Shown: one piece after another, positions 21,901 to 24,254 of the stretch
Position numbering within the stretch: position 1 is the stretch's first letter
Layout: each line of letters starts with the position of its first letter
DNA from: a virus
Reading direction: 5' to 3' (one strand)
Virus record (IMG/VR): IMGVR_UViG_3300042691_005220
Location: 1 to 24,254 of that record
Length of the DNA: 24,254 nucleotides
Notes under the pieces: generated by a model
Told to the model about the DNA's origin: nothing
The model's input: the letters and a program-made list of their open reading frames with translations, nothing else
Database searches by the model: none
Program-made: the position numbers and the translations under genes

Positions 21901-22986
21901 AGCGGGGGCTACAGAGACCTAGGCGACACAGGCACGCTGACTGGACTGGCACAGCCTCAGATCTATGTGAGACTGAACACAGGCAGTGACACTCTCCTGC
22001 GTGGCACTATAGCGCCAGTGCTGAATCAAACTCAAAATCAACTGTTAGAGATTGCTGCCTTTGATGTATTTCCTTCAGGGCAGAGCTCAAACCTCTACGT
22101 GCAGACACAAGAGATCACTGGCAGCGTGGCCAATACCTTTGTGTCAGGCCTCTTGGCACTGACTGAACTGACTGCGGCTGCCAATGCAGTGTTGTTGCTT
22201 CAAATTGACATGAATAGCAGTGTCTTACAGGCTGCTGCTGCCACAAGACAGCGCAGGGCCTCTAGCACACAGGCTGTGTCAACTGAAATGGCTGTGTCAG
22301 GCGCAAGAATAGCCAGCACGGGAGTGAATTTAGACACAACGGCTAATCTAGCTGTCACAATAGGCCGTGTGCAACCTGCTGGTGCAGTTCTAGACAGTGT
22401 AGTGTCAGTGATCTGTGAAGAAGGTGAACTGGTAATAGGCTCAGCTGTGATGCTGGTGAACACTGTGCTGACATGTGAAGCCACTGAAATACTGGCAGAA
22501 CAAGGCTCAGCTGATCTTGCGGCTGCCTGCAGTCTAAATGCAATAGTCACAAGAATCCAACCAGCTCTAATCACAGTCACAGTCACGGCCACAGTGACCG
22601 CTGAGGGTCTGCAAATACCAGCAGAACAAGGCTCAGCTGCGTTAACCAGCACAGCGGCTGTGTCAGTGTCAGCCATCAAGTTGGTGCGTGTATCCACAGC
22701 ACTGTCAGTGAGTGCTACCAAGTCAGTGCAGGCACAAAGACTGGCAGGTGTAGCATCACAGATCACAGTAAACAGTGTGATCACAGCCACACTGGGCAAG
22801 ATTGCAGGACTGGTAGCAACACAACTCAATGTGCAGGGATTCCAAATCACAGTGGCCTTGGTGATCAACATAGATCCCAACTTGACCATAAGGATTCTAC
22901 CAGAGTCAAGAGTGTTGACTATCACAGGAGAAACCAGGCTGCTGATGGTGTTGAGTGAAACAAGACTACTTACTATAAAAGGATAA
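18910..22986 (+). CDS. Giant repetitive fibre protein with two LamG-like domains
   Basis: A 1358-residue protein with a GTG start, six bases after AAGGAG (18898-18903). Residues 31-190 are eight 20-residue repeats. Residues about 195-400 are a LamG domain (F-V-A-E-A-W-V-Y-I, W-V-H-I-A-V-A-R, V-Y-F-D-E-V). Residues 441-780 are seventeen 20-residue repeats with no insertion or deletion. A second LamG-like domain covers about 785-1040 (W-H-H-Y-L-I-Y, L-Y-Q-D-G-V-L). About ten repeats of mostly 21 residues run to about 1320. The C-terminus has three E-S/T-R units (E-S-R-V-L-T-I, E-T-R-L-L-M-V, E-T-R-L-L-T-I). It is Ala/Thr/Ser/Val-rich, so probably an extended, trimeric beta fibre displaying two lectin-like modules. 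Confidence 0.8.
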   Translation: MADLYYIEEDYYNPSLGYFVYTADAAAASGSSATMSVSGDKVVEAAATMSAAFTQTADAFRTQTAQSDISSAFAQSASVGKLLSAVIDCGALFTPGITALAFKNHTAILDVVFTATTVGVVNRSATMAVDNIANLNAQAAKTVDVNTTSTTSATVAVNGNFTAANSLVFQSTSSLSVSAQNVQFGQATLASTSSIFTTRYFGSSRPMSGTVSGAHEFVTSPKQYGTHALKLSSDSSSYSSETTGEFIVGDNQDFVAEAWVYIDNGVEYSGGIQPILFGVGQVTAGLASVNTASSWAIGHDFTNRYLKFTYVSNNDVIASITTTQVVAIGQWVHIAVARASGVLRLYYNNNQVGSSVSFTEAFKLPSSAANRKLYLKSSYNLGTKTVYFDEVSYRIGSSSREGYSAVIANEPVTQVILLHLDNNLDDDTSVVLLGAAALTSAFSLTATAQELSSAQATLVSTLTLSALASVNRPAVLTVNLVATQTVTVTRIQEAVGTLSTQFNQAVTVDKTAGTGASFNLVTSVASEAARTRTATSTITSAFTPTLTADVFKNMTAILDAVTTLTAVATTNVDSASALLSAFALASDVNRTRTGASTANSSASLAATVFRTQDNQAEFTVNLTVNATIGLLETAAANATSFVSMGIVAAKTATGLVSAQTAFVAQAVAARTRSTPVQLDSAITQTVLAFKIHQAQASATVTSQVSTAAVKTSVATLNINTAATLGAQVNKQVNPTLVFESIGTQLAVPHINAEGTVVLNAASALTAVAGRLIQLATTLPDSGIRFNTNTTTDVGDTVLYLADYSATPAAPAPNRTARYAVAFWAHSPLGTVFTHGPVPNQEDGKFTFGASSLTLHSPTDSGNDARTATFSGLNTTGWHHYLIYKSTSTVLPQLYQDGVLTATVTIATTDDGNTPPSPPTDDLLNVYECGPSSFSPQDNSLNFMLGAAVSGWLVDLNELSNIAKSVIPMQGSLHQFVCYFDSATPDFGQLETRQKLFNSGGYRDLGDTGTLTGLAQPQIYVRLNTGSDTLLRGTIAPVLNQTQNQLLEIAAFDVFPSGQSSNLYVQTQEITGSVANTFVSGLLALTELTAAANAVLLLQIDMNSSVLQAAAATRQRRASSTQAVSTEMAVSGARIASTGVNLDTTANLAVTIGRVQPAGAVLDSVVSVICEEGELVIGSAVMLVNTVLTCEATEILAEQGSADLAAACSLNAIVTRIQPALITVTVTATVTAEGLQIPAEQGSAALTSTAAVSVSAIKLVRVSTALSVSATKSVQAQRLAGVASQITVNSVITATLGKIAGLVATQLNVQGFQITVALVINIDPNLTIRILPESRVLTITGETRLLMVLSETRLLTIKG
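20230..21249 (+). repeat. Seventeen tandem 60-base coding repeats (20-residue units)
   Basis: Residues 441-780 of the giant fibre align as 17 consecutive units of exactly 20 residues. A typical unit reads A-F-x-L-x-A-x-x-x-R-T-R-T-x-x-x-x-x-x-S, e.g. the units at 521-540, 541-560 and 581-600. Divergence between units is high in DNA and protein, but spacing is strict, which points to structural constraint rather than recent duplication. Confidence 0.8.
22495..22638 (+). repeat. Direct 18-base repeat marking a 63-base period
   Basis: GCAGAACAAGGCTCAGCT occurs at 22495-22512 and 22621-22638, exactly 126 bases apart, twice the 63-base unit of the C-terminal 21-residue repeats. It encodes Ala-Glu-Gln-Gly-Ser-Ala in both. 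Unlike the older 60-base units, these two copies are still identical, suggesting younger duplication or exchange. Confidence 0.8.
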
Positions 22987-22990
22987 TGAT

Positions 22991-23320
22991 ATGACAACTA
23001 TAACAGGATTTCAAGAAGACACAGATGGCGCATGGATCTACAAAGATAGCAATGCCAGACTGACCTACACCATGGATTGGGTTGATTGGCTGCCACCAAA
23101 CACAGCTCTTAGCACTGTGGTCTACACGCACAACAGCAGAGCCAATGATGCTGACCCCGTGGTGTTGCATTCAACGGGTATATCAACTACCAAGACCTTT
23201 GTGAATCTGTCAGGAGGCACAGTGAACAGAGTCTATGTGATAACTGCTGAAATCACCTTGGACAACGGTTCAATTGACCGCAGACATTTTCGCATCAAGA
23301 TCAGCAATCGTTCAGCCTAA
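22991..23320 (+). CDS. Gp77-like fibre-tail adaptor protein
   Basis: A 109-residue beta-sandwich protein with D-G-A-W-I-Y-K-D near residues 12-19, Y-T-M-D-W-V-D-W-L at 26-34, L-S-G-G-T-V-N-R-V-Y-V-I-T at 73-85 and R-R-H-F-R-I-K-I near the end. This order of landmarks fits the phage fibre-tail adaptor (Gp77-like) group, Ig-like domains that couple fibres to the tail. It follows the giant fibre by four bases with AAAGGA as ribosome site, so the two are co-expressed and probably interact. The family call is by pattern. Confidence 0.65.
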   Translation: MTTITGFQEDTDGAWIYKDSNARLTYTMDWVDWLPPNTALSTVVYTHNSRANDADPVVLHSTGISTTKTFVNLSGGTVNRVYVITAEITLDNGSIDRRHFRIKISNRSA

Positions 23321-23350
23321 GCGATTATTTTAACTGATCTGCGGGCTCTT

Positions 23351-23358
23351 AATAAATA
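23351..23358 (+). promoter_or_regulatory. T4-late-like promoter motif (AATAAATA), leaderless type
   Basis: AATAAATA ends five bases before ATG 23364. With T4 spacing, +1 is exactly the A of that ATG and no Shine-Dalgarno is present, so a leaderless mRNA is predicted. It separates the fibre region from the packaging genes; the 43-base gap holds no clear terminator. Confidence 0.5.
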
Positions 23359-23363
23359 TTCAT

Positions 23364-23837
23364 ATGAATGCACAAGAAGCCCTTGAATTAGGTCTTGAAC
23401 CCGCCACACCTGAAACAGAAGGCACTCAAGAAACCTTTGAGATTATTCCCTATGTGGAACCAGAGCGTGATCCCTCCAAAACAGGACCACAGCCCAAGAA
23501 ATTAGTAGCAGTAGAAGTCCTAGGCTATGAAGTGGGCAGAGGCCTACGCAAGAAGGTTGTGAGCCCAGAAGATGTCTACAAACTAGCCGCTTTGGGCATG
23601 AGCAATAGAGAAATTGCTCGTTGGTTTGACATTGATCATCAGGTGGTAAACTACAATTTTCAAACAATCATAGATAAAGGCCGTGAGGACATGAAAACCA
23701 GTCTAAGGCGTGCTATGCTCAAGAACGCTATGAGTGGCAATGCCGCATTACAGATCTTCTTGGCGAAAAATTTACTTGGAATGTCAGACAATCCAGGCAC
23801 CAAAGAAGATGACAAGATCTTACCTTGGAATGATTAA
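23364..23837 (+). CDS. Candidate terminase small subunit (HTH protein)
   Basis: A 157-residue protein. Residues 1-65 are acidic and probably partly disordered. Residues 68-104 are a helix-turn-helix (P-E-D-V-Y-K-L-A-A-L-G-M-S-N-R-E-I-A then F-D-I-D-H-Q-V-V-N-Y-N-F). Residues 113-140 (S-L-R-R-A-M-L-K-N-A then N-A-A-L-Q-I-F-L-A-K-N-L-L-G) match the C-terminal helix pattern common in phage small terminases, which recognise packaging sites. The next gene is a methyltransferase and TerL would be expected beyond the window. A transcription regulator is the alternative. The ATG has no Shine-Dalgarno. Confidence 0.65.
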   Translation: MNAQEALELGLEPATPETEGTQETFEIIPYVEPERDPSKTGPQPKKLVAVEVLGYEVGRGLRKKVVSPEDVYKLAALGMSNREIARWFDIDHQVVNYNFQTIIDKGREDMKTSLRRAMLKNAMSGNAALQIFLAKNLLGMSDNPGTKEDDKILPWND

Positions 23838-23869
23838 AACACAAAAGATATTTGCTACAAAGGACACAA

Positions 23870-24254
23870 ATGAAATATCAAATACTACAGGGTGATAACC
23901 GCGAAACCCTTAAAACACTAGCGGACAATTCAATAGATGCGATCATAACTGATCCACCCTACGGTATAGACTTTCTAGGCAAGGCCTGGGATGCTAATAC
24001 AGGTGCTCTAGAAACCTATCAAGAATGCCTGCGTGTGCTCAAGCCAGGTGGCCATATCCTGGCATTCTCAGCCGCTCGAACCTACCACCATCTTGCCATC
24101 ACCCTGGAGCAGGCAGGCTTTGAGATCCGTGATCAGATCATGTGGATCTACAGTTCAGGCTTTCCCAAGAGTCAGGACATTGGCAAATCAATTGATAGGG
24201 CCGCTGGTAAGAAAGATCCCAACTATGGCACCAATAAAGCATCAGTTGTGACCA
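23870..24254 (+). CDS. DNA methyltransferase, N-terminal part (cut by window end)
   Basis: At least 128 residues are present; the frame is open at the window end. It opens with M-K-Y-Q-I-L-Q-G-D-N-R-E and has the catalytic motif T-D-P-P-Y-G at residues 27-32, then L-R-V-L-K-P-G-G-H-I-L-A-F at 54-66, as in the N4-cytosine/N6-adenine methyltransferases of the PF01555 group, where the DPPY motif precedes the SAM-binding FxGxG. That later motif would lie beyond the window. AAGGACA is the ribosome site. It may protect phage DNA from host restriction, or mark DNA for packaging control. Confidence 0.9.
   Translation, partial: MKYQILQGDNRETLKTLADNSIDAIITDPPYGIDFLGKAWDANTGALETYQECLRVLKPGGHILAFSAARTYHHLAITLEQAGFEIRDQIMWIYSSGFPKSQDIGKSIDRAAGKKDPNYGTNKASVVT

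Noticed and set aside
1-24254. CRISPR array, insertion sequence, integrase or attachment site
   Set aside because: No regularly spaced identical repeats outside coding repeats, no transposase or recombinase motif, no tRNA remnant.

Overview
The window is a piece of a tailed double-stranded DNA phage genome (Caudoviricetes). Every gene I can support lies on the + strand. A tail tube, a frameshifted tail-assembly chaperone, a tape measure and a lambda-J-type tip protein are present and no sheath is visible, so the tail is most likely long and non-contractile (siphovirus type). The protein families (LamG fibre proteins, 'KGxALTxxE' fibres, a GNAT enzyme inside the tail operon) are ones I associate with uncultured marine phages. 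The host cannot be read from the window. There is no integrase, rRNA, tRNA, CRISPR array or insertion sequence.

Layout. (1) 1-187: end of an upstream unit, a rho-independent terminator and a T4-late-like promoter motif. (2) 188-12087: tail operon. In order: connector-like protein, tail terminator, small protein, two tandem tail-tube paralogues, HK97-gp10-like protein, chaperone with a -1 frameshift site, tape measure, two minor tail proteins, a GNAT-like enzyme, the tip protein J and a tip-associated protein. Most genes overlap by 1, 4 or 8 bases. (3) 12117-12786: a fibre-like protein and a small coiled-coil/membrane protein, then a strong terminator. (4) 12951-16032: an accessory block that interrupts the fibre genes: zinc-ribbon protein, candidate structured RNA, an unknown protein, a QSregVF/DUF3820-like protein, a polymerase-like protein, and three small genes, one with an HNH-like tail. 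(5) 16036-23320: fibre and receptor-binding region with two modular fibres, a terminator-bounded single gene with a structured leader, two LamG-type proteins (one of 1358 residues with strict 20- and 21-residue repeats) and a Gp77-like adaptor. (6) 23364-24254: a candidate small terminase and the start of a DNA methyltransferase cut by the window edge.

Regulation. The motif (A/T/G)(A/C)TAAATA, close to the T4 late promoter TATAAATA, occurs seven times at gene boundaries: 126, 12093, 13413, 13575, 15462, 16916 and 23351. I saw it only once inside a gene on the + strand. Counting six bases from its last A, as in T4, puts +1 on an A in four cases and next to an A in the other three. In two cases +1 is on or next to the A of an ATG without a Shine-Dalgarno, which suggests leaderless mRNAs. 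In another it is the first base of a three-hairpin candidate RNA.

Most worth a second look: the three-hairpin RNA at 13426-13543; the mutually exclusive hairpins before the gene at 17000; the small superfamily-A-polymerase-like protein at 14206-15225; the late-promoter-like network in a siphovirus-like genome; a 50-base identical tract shared by the two diverged tail-tube genes; and the frameshift cassette at 2788-2850. No gap between genes exceeds 300 bases. The longest are 1-187, 13422-13607, 12787-12950 and 16882-16999, each described below.
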